From NCBI GenBank assembly GCA_032622095.1, contig CP136063.1, forward strand, positions 272,361,426 to 272,425,425: DNA of 64,000 bases. Direction: 5' to 3'. A model generated the notes under the pieces. That model had not been told where the DNA came from. It searched no databases and was given only the letters and a program-made list of their open reading frames with translations. Origin of the DNA: Siphonodentalium dalli. Its lineage: Eukaryota > Mollusca > Scaphopoda > Gadilida > Siphonodentaliidae. A program made the translations under genes and the position numbers. Of the stretch, positions 28,444 through 42,090 are shown in pieces (positions within the stretch are counted from its first letter, which is position 1; every line of letters starts with the position of its first letter).

Positions 28444-31400
28444 ATTACACATAAAGAACGCTCATAGTTAGTCTTACTCCTGGTATGTTACATATAAAGA
28501 ACGCACATTGTTAGTCTTACTCCTGGTATGTTACATATAAAGAACGCACATTGTTAGTCTTACTCCTGATATGTTACAAATAAAGAGCGTTCATTGCTAG
28601 TCTATTCCTGTTATGTTACAAATAAAGAGCGTTCATTGTTAGACTATTCCTGGTATGTTACAAATAAAGAGCGTTCATTGTTAGTCTTACTCCTGGTATG
28701 TTACAAATAAAGAAAGCTCATTGTTAGTCTATTCCTGGTATGTTATAAATAAAGAGCGTTCATTGTTAGTCTTACTCCTGGTATGTTACCAATAAAGAAC
28801 GCTCATTATTGGAATATTCCTGGTATGTTACAAATAAAGAGCGTTCGATGTTAGTCCTACTCATTGTATGTTAAAAATAAAGACCGTTCATTGTTAGTCT
28901 TAGTCATGGTATGTTAGAAATAAAGAGCGCTCATTGTTAGTCTATTCCTGGTATGTTATAAATAAAGAGCGTTCATTGTTAGTCTTACTCCTGGTATGTT
29001 ACCAATAAAGAACGCTCATTGTTAGTCTATTCATGGTATGTTGCAAATAAAGAGCGTTCATTGTTAGTCTATTCTTGGTATGTTACAAATAAAGAACGCT
29101 CATTGTTAGTCTTATTCCTGGTATGTTACAAATAAAGAGCGTTCATTGTTCGTCTATTCATGGTATGTAACCAACAAAGAACGTCCATTGTTAGTCTTAT
29201 TCATGGTATGTTACAAATAAAGAGCGTTCACTGTTAGTCACCTCCTGGTAAATAACCAATAATGAGCGTTCATTGTTAGTCTATTCCTGGTATGTTACAA
29301 TAAAGATCATTCATTGTTAGTCGTATTCCTGGTATGTTACAAATAAAGAGCGTTCATTGTTAGTCTATTCCTGGTATGTTACAAATAAAGAGCGTTTATT
29401 GTTAGTCTATTCCTGGTATGTAGCCAACAAAGAACTTTCATTGTTAGTCTTATTCCTAGTATGTTACACATTAAGAGCGTTCATTGTTAGTCTATTCATT
29501 GTTTGTTACCAATAAAGACCGTTCATTGTTAGTCTTAGTCATGTTATGTTAGAAATAAAGATTGTCTCTTGTTAGTATATTCATGGTATGTTACAAATAA
29601 AGATAGTTCATTGTTAGTCTTATTCCTGGTATGTTACAAATCAAGAGCGTTCATTGTTAGTCTTACACATTGTATGTTAAAAATAAAGAGCGTTCATTGT
29701 TAGTCTATTCCTGGTTTGTTATAAATAAATAACGCTCATTGTTATATAGTCTATTCTTGGTATGTTTCAAATAAAGAGCGTTCATTGTTAGTCTATTCCT
29801 GGTATGTTACAAATAAAGAGCATTCATTGTTATTCTATTCCTGGTATGTTACAAATAACGAGCGTTCATTGCTAGTCTATTCCCGTTATGATACAAATAA
29901 ATAGCGTTCATTGTTAGACTATTACTGGTATGTTACACATAAAGAGCGTTCATTGTTTGTATTATTCCTGGTATGTTACAAATAAAGAACGCTCATTGTT
30001 AGTCTATTCCTGGTATGTTACAAATAAAGAACGTTCATTTTTAGTCTATCCCTGGTATGTTACAATAAAGAGCGTCATTGTTAGTCTATTCCTGGTATGT
30101 TACAAATAAAGAGCGTTCATTGTTAGTCTATTCATGGTATGTTACAAATAAAGAACGTCCATTGTTATTCTTATTCATGGTATGTTACAAATAAAGAGCG
30201 TTCATTGTTAGTCTTATTCCTGGTATGATACACATAAAAAGCGTTCATTGTTAGTCTACTCATTGTATGTTACCAATAAAGACCGTTCAGTGTTAGTCTT
30301 AGTCATGGTATGTTACAAATTAAGAGCGTTCATTGTTAGTATATTCATGGTATGTTACAAATAAAGATCGTTCATTGTTAGTCATATTCCTGGTATGTTA
30401 CAAATAAAGAGCGTTCAATGTTAGTCTTACTCATTGTATGTTAAAAATAAAGACCGTTCATTGTTAGTCTTAGTCATGGTATGTTAGAAATAAAGAGCTT
30501 TCCTTGTTAGTATATTCATTGTATGTTACAAATAAAGATCGTTCATTGTTAGTCTTATTCCTGGTATGTTACACATAAAGAGCGTTCATTGTTAGTCTAC
30601 TCATTGTATGTTACCAATAAAGACTGTTCATTGTTAGTCTTAGTCATGGTATGTTACAAATAAAGAACGCTCATTGTTAGTCTTATTCCTGGTATGTTAC
30701 AAATAACGAACTCTCATTGTTAGTCTTATTCCTGGTATGTTACTAATAAAGAGCGTTCATTGTTAGTCTAGTCCTTGTATGTTACAAATAAAGAACGCTC
30801 ATTGATAGTCTTACTCCTGGTATGTAACCAACAAAGAACGTCCATTGTTAGTCTTATTCATGGTATGTTACAAATAAAGAGCGTTCACTGTTAATATATT
30901 CCTGGTATATAACTAACAAAGAACGTCTATTGTTGGTATATTCCTGGTATGTTACAAATAAAGCGCGTTCATAGTTAGTCTTACTCATGGTATGGTACAA
31001 ATAAAGAGCGTTCATTGCTAGTCTTATTCCTGGAATGTAACCAACAAAGAACGTCCATTGTTAGTCTTATTCATGGTATGTTACAAATAAAGAGCGTTCA
31101 TTGCTAGTCTTATTCCTGGTATGTAACCAACAAAGAACGTCCATTGTTAGTCTTATTCATGGTATGTTACACATAAAGAGCGTTCATTGCTAGTCTTATT
31201 CCTGGTATGTTACAAATAAAGAGCGTTCATTGTTAGTCTATTCCTGGTATGTTACAAATAAAGAACGCTCATTGTTCGTCTATTCCTGGTATGTTACAAA
31301 TAAAGAGGGTTCATCGTTAGTCTATTCCTGGTTTGTTACAAATAAAGAACGCTCATTGTTAGTCTATTACTGGTATGTTACAAATAAAGAGCGTTCATCG

Positions 31401-31544
31401 TTAGTCTATTCCTGGTATGTTACAAATAAAGAACGCTCATCGTTTGTCTATTCCTGGTATGTTACAAATAAAGAACACTCATTGTTAGTCTATTCCTGGT
31501 ATGTTATAAATAAAGAGTGTTCATTGTTAGTCAATTCCTGATAT
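28444..31544 (+). repeat. HOR unit 6 (3101 bp, element A deleted)
   Basis: This unit has the same deletion of the A-containing middle as unit 2. It lacks three further 42-bp monomers just before the open-frame block, which is therefore shorter (31230-31541). It retains the 4 bp that unit 2 lost, so unit 2 is not its direct source. Confidence 0.86.
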
Positions 31545-32399
31545 ATTACACATAAAGAACGCTCATAGTTAGTCTTACTCCTGGTATGTTACATATAAAG
31601 AACGCACATTGTTAGTCTTACTCCTGGTATGTTACAAATAAAGAGCGTTCATTGCTAGTCTATTCCAGTTATGTTACAAATAAAGAGCGTTCGTTGTTAG
31701 ACTATTCATGGTATGTTACACATAAAGAGCGTTCATTGTTAGTCTTACTCCTGGTATGTTACAAATAAAGGAAGCTCATTGTTAGTCTATTCCTGGTATG
31801 TTATAAATAAAGAGCGTTCATTGTTAGTCTTACTCCTGGTATGTTACCAATAAAGAACGCTCATTATTGGTATATTCCTGGTATGTTACAAATAAAGAGC
31901 GTTCGATGTTAGTCCTACTCATTGTATGTTAAAAATAAAGACCGTTCATTGTTAGTCTTAGTCATGGTATGTTAGAAATAAAGAGCGCTCATTGTTAGTC
32001 TATTCCTGGTATGTTACAAATACAGAGCGTTCATTGTTAGTCTTACTCCTGGTATGTTACCAATAAAGAACGCTCATTGTTAGTCTATTCATGGTATGTT
32101 GCAAATAAAGAGCGGTCATTGTTAGTCTATTCCTGGTATGTTACAAATAAAGAACGCTCATTGTTAGTCTTATTCCTGGTATGTTACAAATAAAGAGCGT
32201 TCATTGTTCGTCTATTCATGGTATGTAACCAACAAAGAACGTCCATTGTTAGTCTTATTCATGGTATGTTACAAATAAAGAGCGTTCACTGTTAGTCACC
32301 TCCTGGTAAATTACCAATAATGATCGTTCATTGTTAGTCTATTCCTGGTATGTTACAAATAAAGATCATTCATTGTTAGTCGTATTCCTGGTATGTTAC

Positions 32400-33507
32400 A
32401 AATAAAGAGCGTTCGTTGTTAGTCTATTCCTGGTATGTTACAAATAAAGAGCGTTTATTGTTAGTCTATTCCTGGTATGTAGCCAACAAAGAACTTTCAT
32501 TGTTAGTTTTATTCCTAGTATGTTACACATTAAGAGCGTTCATTGTTAGTCTATTCATTGTTTGTTACCAATACAGACCGTTCATTGTTAGTCTTAGTCA
32601 TGTTATGTTACAAATAAAGATTGTCTCTTGTTAGTATATTCATGGTATGTTACAAATAAAGATAGTTCATTGTTAGTCTTATTCCTGGTATGTTACAAAT
32701 CAAGAGCGTTCATTGTTAGTCTTACACATTGTATGTTGAAAATAAAGAGCGTTCATTGTTAGTCTATTCCTGGTTTGTTACAAATAAATAACGCTCATTG
32801 TTATATAGTCTATTCTTGGTATGTTTCAAATAAAGAGCGTTCATTGTTAGTCTATTCCTGGTATGTTACAAATAAAGAGCATTCATTGTTATTCTATTCC
32901 TGGTTTGTTACAAATAACGAGCGTTCATTGCTAGTCTATTCCCGTTATGTTACAAATAAAGAGCGTTCATTGTTAGTCTATTCCTGGTATGTTACAAATA
33001 AAGAGCGTTTATTGTTAGTCTATTCCTGGTATGTAGCCAACAAAGAACTTTCATTGTTAGTTTTATTCCTAGTATGTTACACATTAAGAGCGTTCATTGT
33101 TAGTCTATTCATTGTTTGTTACCAATAAAGACCGTTCATTGTTAGTCTTAGTCATGTTATGTTACAAATAAAGATTGACTCTTGTTAGTATAGTCATGGT
33201 ATGTTACAAATAAAGATAGTTCATTGTTAGTCTTATTCCTGGTATGTTACAAATCAAGAGCGTTCATTGTTAGTCTTACACATTGTATGTTGAAAATAAA
33301 GAGCGTTCATTGTTAGTCTATTCCTGGTTTGTTACAAATAAATAACGCTCATTGTTATATAGTCTATTCATGGTATGTTTCAAATAAAGAGCGTTCATTG
33401 TTAGTCTATTCCTGGTATGTTACAAATAAAGAGCATTCATTGTTATTCTATTCCTGGTTTGTTACAAATAACGAGCGTTCATTGCTAGTCTATTCCCGTT
33501 ATGTTAC
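32400..33507 (+). repeat. 554-bp tandem duplication within HOR unit 7
   Basis: Two successive copies carry ATGTAGCCAACAAAGAAC, the TATATAG marker and the same run of phases, 554 bp apart. No other unit shows this duplication. Confidence 0.78.
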
Positions 33508-35806
33508 AAATAAAGAGCGTTCATTGTTAGACTATTACTGGTATGTTACACATAAAGAGCGTTCATTGTTTGTATTATTCCTGGTATGTTACAAATAAAG
33601 AACGCTCATTGTTAGTCTATTCCTGGTATGTTACAAATAAAGAACGTTCATTTTTAGTCTATCCCTGGTATGTTACAATAAAGAGCGTCATTGTTAGTCT
33701 ATTCCTGGTATGTTACAAATAAAGAGAGTTCATTGTTAGTCTATTCCTGGTATGTTACAATTAAAGAGCGTTCATTGTTAGTCTATTCATGGTATGTTAC
33801 AAATAAAGAACGTCCATTGTTATTCTTATTCATGGTATGTTACAAATAAAGAGCGTTCATTGTTAGTCTTATTCCTGGTATGATACACATAAAAAGCGTT
33901 CATTGTTAGTCTACTCATTGTATGTTACCAATAAAGACCGTTCATTGTTAGTCTTAGTCATGGTATGTTACAAATTAAGAGCGTTCATTGTTAGTATATT
34001 CATGGTATGTTACAAATAAAGATCGTTCATTGTTAGTCTTATTCCTGGTATGTTACACATAAAGAGCGTTCATTGTTAGTCTACTCATTGTGTGTTACCA
34101 ATAAAGACTGTTCATTGTTAGTCTTAGTCATGGTATGTTACAAATAAAGAACGCTGATTGTTAGTCTTATTCCTGGTATGTTACAAATAACGAACGCTCA
34201 TTGTTAGTCTTATTCCTGGTATGTTACTAATAAAGAGCGTTCATTGTTAGTATAGTCCTTGTATGTTACAAATAAAGAACGCTCATTGATAGTCTTACTC
34301 CTGGTATGTAACCAACAAAGAACGTCCATTGTTAGTCTTATTCATGGTATGTTACAAATAAAGAGCGTTCACTGTTAATCTATTCCTGGTATATAACTAA
34401 CAAAGAACGTCTATTGTTGGTATATTCCTGGTATGTTACAAATAAAGCGCGTTCATAGTTAGTCTTACTCATGGTATGGTACAAATAAAGAGCGTTCATT
34501 GCTAGTATTATTCCTGGTATGTAACCAGCAAAGAACGTCCATTGTTAGTCTTATTCGTTGTATGCTACAAATAAGGAGCGTTTATTGCTAGTCTTAATCC
34601 TGGTATGTAACCAACAAAGAACGTCCATTGTTAGTCTTATTCATGGTATGTTAAAAATAAAGAGCGTTCATTGCTAGTCTTATTTCTGGTATGTAACCAA
34701 CAAAGAACGTCAATTGTTAGTCTTATTCATTGTATGTTACAAATAAAGAGCGTTCATTGATAGTCTTATTCCTGCTATGTAACCAACAAAGAACGTCCAC
34801 TGTTAGTCTTACTCCTGGTATGTTACAAATAAAGAGCGTTCATTGTTAGTCTTACTCCTGGTATGTTGCAAATAAAGAGCGTTCATTGCTAGTCTTATTC
34901 CTGGATTCTAACCAACAAAGAACGTCCATTGTTAGTCTTATTCATGGTATGTTACAAATAAAGAGAGTTCATTGCTAGTCTTATTCCTGGTATGTAACCA
35001 ACACAGAACGTCCATTGTTAGTCTTATTCATGGTATGTTACAAATAAAGAGCGTTCATTGCTAGTCTTATTCCTGGTATGTTACAAATAAATAGCGTCCA
35101 TTGTTAGTCTACTCCGGGTATGTTACAAATAAAGAACGCTCATTGTTAGTCTATTCCTGGTATGTTACAAATAAAGAACGCTCATTGTTAGTCTATTCCT
35201 GGCATGTTACAAATAAAGAGCGTTCATTGCTAGTCTTATTCCTGGTATATAACGAACAAAGAGCGTTCATTGTTAGTCTTACTCCTGGTATGTTACGAAT
35301 AAATAGCGTTCATTGTTAGTCTATTCCTGGTATGTTACAAATAAAGTGCGTTCATTGCTAGTCTTATTCCTGGTAGTCTTATTCCTGGTATGTTACAAAT
35401 AAAGAACGCTCATTGTTAGTCTATTCCTGGTATGTTACAAATAAAGAACGTCCATTGTTAGTCTTAATCCTGGTATGTTACAAATAAAGAACGTTCATTG
35501 CTAGTCTTATTCCTGGTATGTTACAAATAAGGAACGTCCATTGTTAGTATATTCCTGGTATGTTACAAATAAAGAGCATTCATTGTTAGTCTTACTCCTG
35601 GTATGTTACAAATAAAGAGCGCTCATTGTTAGTCTTATTCCTGGTATGTTACAAATAAAGAGCGTTCATTGTTAGTCTTATTCCTGGTATGTTACAAATA
35701 AAGAGCGTTCATTGTTAGTTTATTCCTGGTATGTTACAAATAAGGAACGCCCATTGTTAGTCTTATTCCTGGTATGTTACAAATAGAGAGCGTTCATTGT
35801 TAGTCT

Positions 35807-36185
35807 AATATGCAAGGCCAGTGTCTAGTTGAAACATTCAAAAACATATATTCTTGAACTTTATTAACGCATGCCAAACTACTAGTGTTAGCGCTGCCAC
35901 TTGACAAATTTGCTGATGGCAAAAATAATTCAAATTTGGCAAAAACAAAATTCCCGGTGAAATTAAGCCTCTGCGTGGTCTTTCCTCCACCCGTAAAATT
36001 GACAACGTCGTGTGTGTCCTTGCGGCTGGAACGACGATAAACCCTAACAAACAAACAAACAAACATAGCAAATCCTCTTGTGATGCGCCCTTCTGATAAG
36101 GCAACCCTTCTATCGTGTTATTGTTTGATTATTGGTGTATTATGTGGTGATAAACTAGAGATGCGAATATAATTATTAACTACTC
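35807..36185. repeat. Element A, copy 5
   Basis: The first bases read AATATGCAAGG, a C to A change shared only with the next copy. This marks the two as products of one recent duplication. Confidence 0.9.
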
Positions 36186-37325
36186 ATGGAATGTTACAAA
36201 TAAAGAGCGTTCATTGCTAGTATTATTCCTGGTATGTAACCAACAAAGAGCGTCCATTGTTAGTCTTATGCATTGTATGCTACAAGTAAGGAACGTTCAT
36301 TGCTAGTCTTAATCCTGGTATGGAACCAACAAAGAACGTCCATTGTTAGTCTTATTCATTGTATGTTACAAATAAAGAGCGCTCATTGTTAGTCTTATTC
36401 CTGGTATGTTACAAATAAAGAGCGTTCATTGTTAGTCTTATTCCTGGTATGTTACAAATAAAGAGCGTTCATTGTTAGTTTATTCCTGGTATGTTACAAA
36501 TAAGGAACGCCCATTGTTAGTCTTATTCCTGGTGTGTTACAAATAAAGAGCGTTCATTGTTAGTCTTATTCCTGGTATGTTACAAATAAAGAGCGTTCAT
36601 TGTTAGTTTATTCCTGGTATGTTACAAATAAGGAACGCCCATTGTTAGTCTTATTCATGGTATGTTACAAATAAAGAGCGTCCATTGCTAGTCTTATTCC
36701 TGGAATGTAACCAACAAAGAACGTCCATTGTTAGTCTTATTGATGGTATGTTACAAATAAAGAGCGTTCATTGCTATGTAACCAACAAAGAACGTCCATT
36801 GTTAGTCTTATTCATGGTATGTTACACATAAAGAGCGTTCATTGCTAGTCTTATTCCTGGTATGTTACAAATAAAGAGCGTTCATTGTTAGTCTATTCCT
36901 GGTATGTTACAAATAAAGAACGCTCATTGTTAGTCTATTCCTGGTAAGTTACAAATAAAGAACGCTCATTGCTAGTCTATTCCTGGTATGTTACAAATAA
37001 AGAGCGTTCATTGTTAGTCTATTCCTGGTATGTTACAAATAAAGAACGCTCATTGTTCGTCTATTCCTGGTATGTTACAAATAAAGAGGGTTCATCGTTA
37101 GTCTATTCCTGGTTTGTTACAAATAAAGAACGCTCATTGTTAGTCTATTACTGGTATGTTACAAATAAAGAGCGTTCATCGTTAGTCTATTCCTGGTATG
37201 TTACAAATAAAGAACGCTCATCGTTTGTCTATTCCTGGTATGTTACAAATAAAGAACACTCATTGTTAGTCTATTCCTGGTATGTTATAAATAAAGAGTG
37301 TTCATTGTTAGTCTATTCCTGATAT

Positions 37326-40300
37326 ATTACACATAAAGAACGCTCATTGTTAGTCTTACTCCTGGTATGTTACATATAAAGAACGCACATTGTTAGTCTT
37401 ACTCCTGATATGTTACAAATAAAGAGCGTTCATTGCTAGTCTATTCCTGTTATGTTACAAATAAAGAGCGTTCATTGTTAGACTATTCCTGGTATGTTAC
37501 AAATAAAGAGCGTTCATTGTTAGTCTTACTCCTGGTATGTTACAAATAAAGAAAGCTCATTGTTAGTCTATTCCTGGTATGTTATAAATAAAGAGCGTTC
37601 ATTGTTAGTCTTACTCCTGGTATGTTACCAATAAAGAACGCTCATTATTGGTATATTCCTGGTATGTTACAAATAAAGAGCGTTCGATGTTAGTCCTACT
37701 CATTGTATGTTAAAAATAAAGACCGTTCATTGTTAGTCTTATTCCTGGTATGTTACAAATAAAGAGCGTTCATTGTTCGTCTATTCATGGTATGTAACCA
37801 ACAAAGAGCGTCCATTGTTAGTCTTATTCATGGTATGTTACAAATAAAGAGCGTTCACTGTTAGTCACCTCCTGGTAAATAACCAATAATGAGCGTTCAT
37901 TGTTAGTCTATTCCTGGTATGTTACAATAAAGATCATTCATTGTTAGTCGTATTCCTGGTATGTTACAAATAAAGAGCATTCATTGTTAGTCTATTCCTG
38001 GTATGTTACAAATAAAGAGCGTTTATTGTTAGTCTATTCCTGGTATGTAGCCAACAAAGAACTTTCATTGTTAGTCTTATTCCTAGTATGTTACACATTA
38101 AGAGCGTTCATTGTTAGTCTATTCATTGTTTGTTACCAATAAAGACCGTTCATTGTTAGTCTTAGTCATGTTATGTTAGAAATAAAGATTGTCTCTTGTT
38201 AGTATATTCATGGTATGTTACAAATAAAGATAGTTCATTGTTAGTCTTATTTCTGGTATGTTACAAATCAAGAGCGTTCATTGTTAGTCTTACACATTGT
38301 ATGTTAAAAATAAAGAGCGTTCATTGTTAGTCTATTCCTGGTTTGTTATAAATAAATAACGCTCATTGTTATATAGTCTATTCTTGGTATGTTTCAAATA
38401 AAGAGCGTTCATTGTTAGTCTATTCCTGGTATGTTACAAATAAAGAGCATTCATTGTTATTCTATTCCTGGTATGTTACAAATAACGAGCGTTCATTGCT
38501 AGTCTATTCCCGTTATGTTACAAATAAAGAGCGTTCATTGTTAGGCTATTACTGGTATGTTACACATAAAGAGCGTTCATTGTTTGTATTATTCCTGGTA
38601 TGTTACAAATAAAGAACGCTCATTGTTAGTCTATTCCTGGTATGTTACAAATAAAGAACGTTCATTTTTAGTCTATCCCTGGTATGTTACAATAAAGATC
38701 GTCATTGTTAGTCTATTCCTGGTATGTTACAAATAAAGAGCGTTCATTGTTAGTCTATTCATGGTATGTTACAAATAAAGAACGTCCATTGTTATTCTTA
38801 TTCATGGTATGTTACAAATAAAGAGCGTTCATTGTTAGTCTTATTCCTGGTATGATACACATAAAAAGCGTTCATTGTTAGTCTACTCATTGTATGTTAC
38901 CAATAAAGACCGTTCAGTGTTAGTTTTAGTCATGGTATGTTACAAATTAAGAGCGTTCATTGTTAGTATATTCATGGTATGTTACAAATAAAGATCGTTC
39001 ATTGTTAGTCATATTCCTGGTATGTTACAAATAAAGAGCGTTCAATGTTAGTCTTACTCATTGTATGTTAAAAATAAAGACCGTTCATTGTTAGTCTTAG
39101 TCATGGTATGTTAGAAATAAAGAGCTTTCCTTGTTAGTATATTCATTGTATGTTACAAATAAAGATCGTTCATTGTTAGTCTTATTCCTGGTATGTTACA
39201 CATAAAGAGCGTTCATTGTTAGTCTAATCATTGTATGTTACCAATAAAGACTGTTCAGTGTTAGTCTTAGTCATGGTATCTTACAAATAAAGAACGCTCA
39301 TTGTTAGTCTTATTCCTGGTATGATACAAATAACGAACTCTCATTGTTAGTCTTATTCCTGGTATGTTACTAATAAAGAGCGTTCACTGTTAGTCTAGTC
39401 CTTGTATGTTACAAATAAAGAACGCTCATTGATAGTCTTACTCCTGGTATGTAACCAACAAAGAACGTCCATTGTTAGTCTTATTCATGGTATGTTACAA
39501 ATAAAGAGCGTTCACTGTTAATATATTCCTGGTATATAACTAACAAAGAACGTCTATTGTTGGTATATTCCTGGTATGTTACAAATAAAGCGCGTTCATA
39601 GTTAGTCTTACTCATGGTATGGTACAAATAAAGAGCGTTCATTGCTAGTCTTATTTCTGGTATGTAACCAACAAAGAACGTCATTTGTTAGTCTTATTCA
39701 CTTATTCATTGTATGTTACAAATAAAGAGCGTTCATTGATAGTCTTATTCCTGCTATGTAACCAACAAAGAACGTCCACTGTTAGTCTTACTCCTGGTAT
39801 GTTACAAATAAAGAGCGTTCATTGTTAGTCTTACTCCTGGTATGTTACAAATAAAGAGCGTTCATTGCTAGTCTTATTCCTGGATTCTAACCAACAAAGA
39901 ACGCTCATTGTTAGTCTATTCCTGGTATGTTACAAATAAAGAACGCTCATTGTTAGTCTATTCCTGGCATGTTACAAATAAAGAGCGTTCATTGCTAGTC
40001 TTATTCCTGGTATATAACGAACAAAGAGCGTTCATTGTTAGTCTTACTCCTGGTATGTTACGAATAAATAGCGTTCATTGTTAGTCTATTCCTGGTATGT
40101 TACAAATAAAGTGCGTTCATTGCTAGTCTTATTCCTGGTAGTCTTATTCCTGGTATGTTACAAATAAAGAACGCTCATTGTTAGTCTATTCCTGGTATGT
40201 TACAAATAAAGAACGTCCATTGTTAGTCTTAATCCTGGTATGTTACAAATAAAGAACGTTCATTGCTAGTCTTATTCCTGGTATGTTACAAATAAGGAAC

Positions 40301-42090
40301 GTCCATTGTTAGTATATTCCTGGTATGTTACAAATAAAGAGCATTCATTGTTAGTCTTACTCCTGGTATGTTACAAATAAAGAGCGCTCATTGTTAGTCT
40401 TATTCCTGGTATGTTACAAATAAAGAGCGTTCATTGTTAGTCTTATTCCTGGTATGTTACAAATAAAGAGCGTTCATTGTTAGTTTATTCCTGGTATGTT
40501 ACAAATAAGGAACGCCCATTGTTAGTCTTATTCCTGGTATGTTACAAATAGAGAGCGTTCATTGTTAGTCTAATATGCAAGGCCAGTGTCTAGTTGAAAC
40601 ATTCAAAAACATATATTCTTGAACTTTATTAACGCATGCCAAACTACTAGTGTTAGCGCTGCCACTTGACAAATTTGCTGATGGCAAAAATAATTCAAAT
40701 TTGGCAAAAACAAAATTCCCGGTGAAATTAAGCCTCTGCGTGGTCTTTCCTCCACCCGTAAAATTGACAACGTCGTGTGTGTCCTTGCGGCTGGAACGAC
40801 GATAAACCCTAACAAACAAACAAACAAACATAGCAAATCCTCTTGTGATGCGCCCTTCTGATAAGGCAACCCTTCTATCGTGTTATTGTTTGATTATTGG
40901 TGTATTATGTGGTGATAAACTAGAGATGCGAATATAATTATTAACTACTCATGGAATGTTACAAATAAAGAGCGTTCATTGCTAGTATTATTCCTGGTAT
41001 GTAACCAACAAAGAGCGTCCATTGTTAGTCTTATGCATTGTATGCTACAAGTAAGGAACGTTCATTGCTAGTCTTAATCCTGGTATGGAACCAACAAAGA
41101 ACGTCCATTGTTAGTCTTATTCATTGTATGTTACAAATAAAGAGCGCTCATTGTTAGTCTTATTCCTGGTATGTTACAAATAAAGAGCGTTCATTGTTAG
41201 TCTTATTCCTGGTATGTTACAAATAAAGAGCGTTCATTGTTAGTTTATTCCTGGTATGTTACAAATAAGGAACGCCCATTGTTAGTCTTATTCCTGGTGT
41301 GTTACAAATAAAGAGCGTTCATTGTTAGTCTTATTCCTGGTATGTTACAAATAAAGAGCGTTCATTGTTAGTTTATTCCTGGTATGTTACAAATAAGGAA
41401 CGCCCATTGTTAGTCTTATTCATGGTATGTTACAAATAAAGAGCGTCCATTGCTAGTCTTATTCCTGGAATGTAACCAACAAAGAACGTCCATTGTTAGT
41501 CTTATTGATGGTATGTTACAAATAAAGAGCGTTCATTGCTATGTAACCAACAAAGAACGTCCATTGTTAGTCTTATTCATGGTATGTTACACATAAAGAG
41601 CGTTCATTGCTAGTCTTATTCCTGGTATGTTACAAATAAAGAGCGTTCATTGTTAGTCTATTCCTGGTATGTTACAAATAAAGAACGCTCATTGTTAGTC
41701 TATTCCTGGTAAGTTACAAATAAAGAACGCTCATTGCTAGTCTATTCCTGGTATGTTACAAATAAAGAGCGTTCATTGTTAGTCTATTCCTGGTATGTTA
41801 CAAATAAAGAACGCTCATTGTTCGTCTATTCCTGGTATGTTACAAATAAAGAGGGTTCATCGTTAGTCTATTCCTGGTTTGTTACAAATAAAGAACGCTC
41901 ATTGTTAGTCTATTACTGGTATGTTACAAATAAAGAGCGTTCATCGTTAGTCTATTCCTGGTATGTTACAAATAAAGAACGCTCATCGTTTGTCTATTCC
42001 TGGTATGTTACAAATAAAGAACACTCATTGTTAGTCTATTCCTGGTATGTTATAAATAAAGAGTGTTCATTGTTAGTCTATTCCTGATAT
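37326..42090 (+). repeat. HOR unit 8 (4765 bp)
   Basis: This unit lies across the boundary of the 4765-bp tandem duplication (about 35131-39895 and 39896-44660). It carries element A at 40572-40950 with the same AATATGC change as unit 7, and the same 1162-bp spacing from A to the open-frame block at 41734-42087. Near 39700 it has a short duplication, TTATTCACTTATTCATTG. Confidence 0.88.
40572..40950. repeat. Element A, copy 6
   Basis: It has the same AATATGCAAGG change as copy 5 and lies exactly 4765 bp after it, with matching flanks. Confidence 0.9.

Larger units (their letters stand above)
31545..37325 (+). repeat. HOR unit 7 (5781 bp, with 554-bp internal duplication)
   Basis: About 554 bp is duplicated in tandem (roughly 32400-32953 and 32954-33507), shown by two copies of the marker GCTCATTGTTATATAGTC. 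Element A at 35807-36185 has a private change in its first bases (AATATGC instead of AATCTGC). After A, about 36380-36655 repeats satellite phases normally found before A, so the distance from A to the open-frame block is 1162 bp instead of 1007 bp. Confidence 0.86.
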
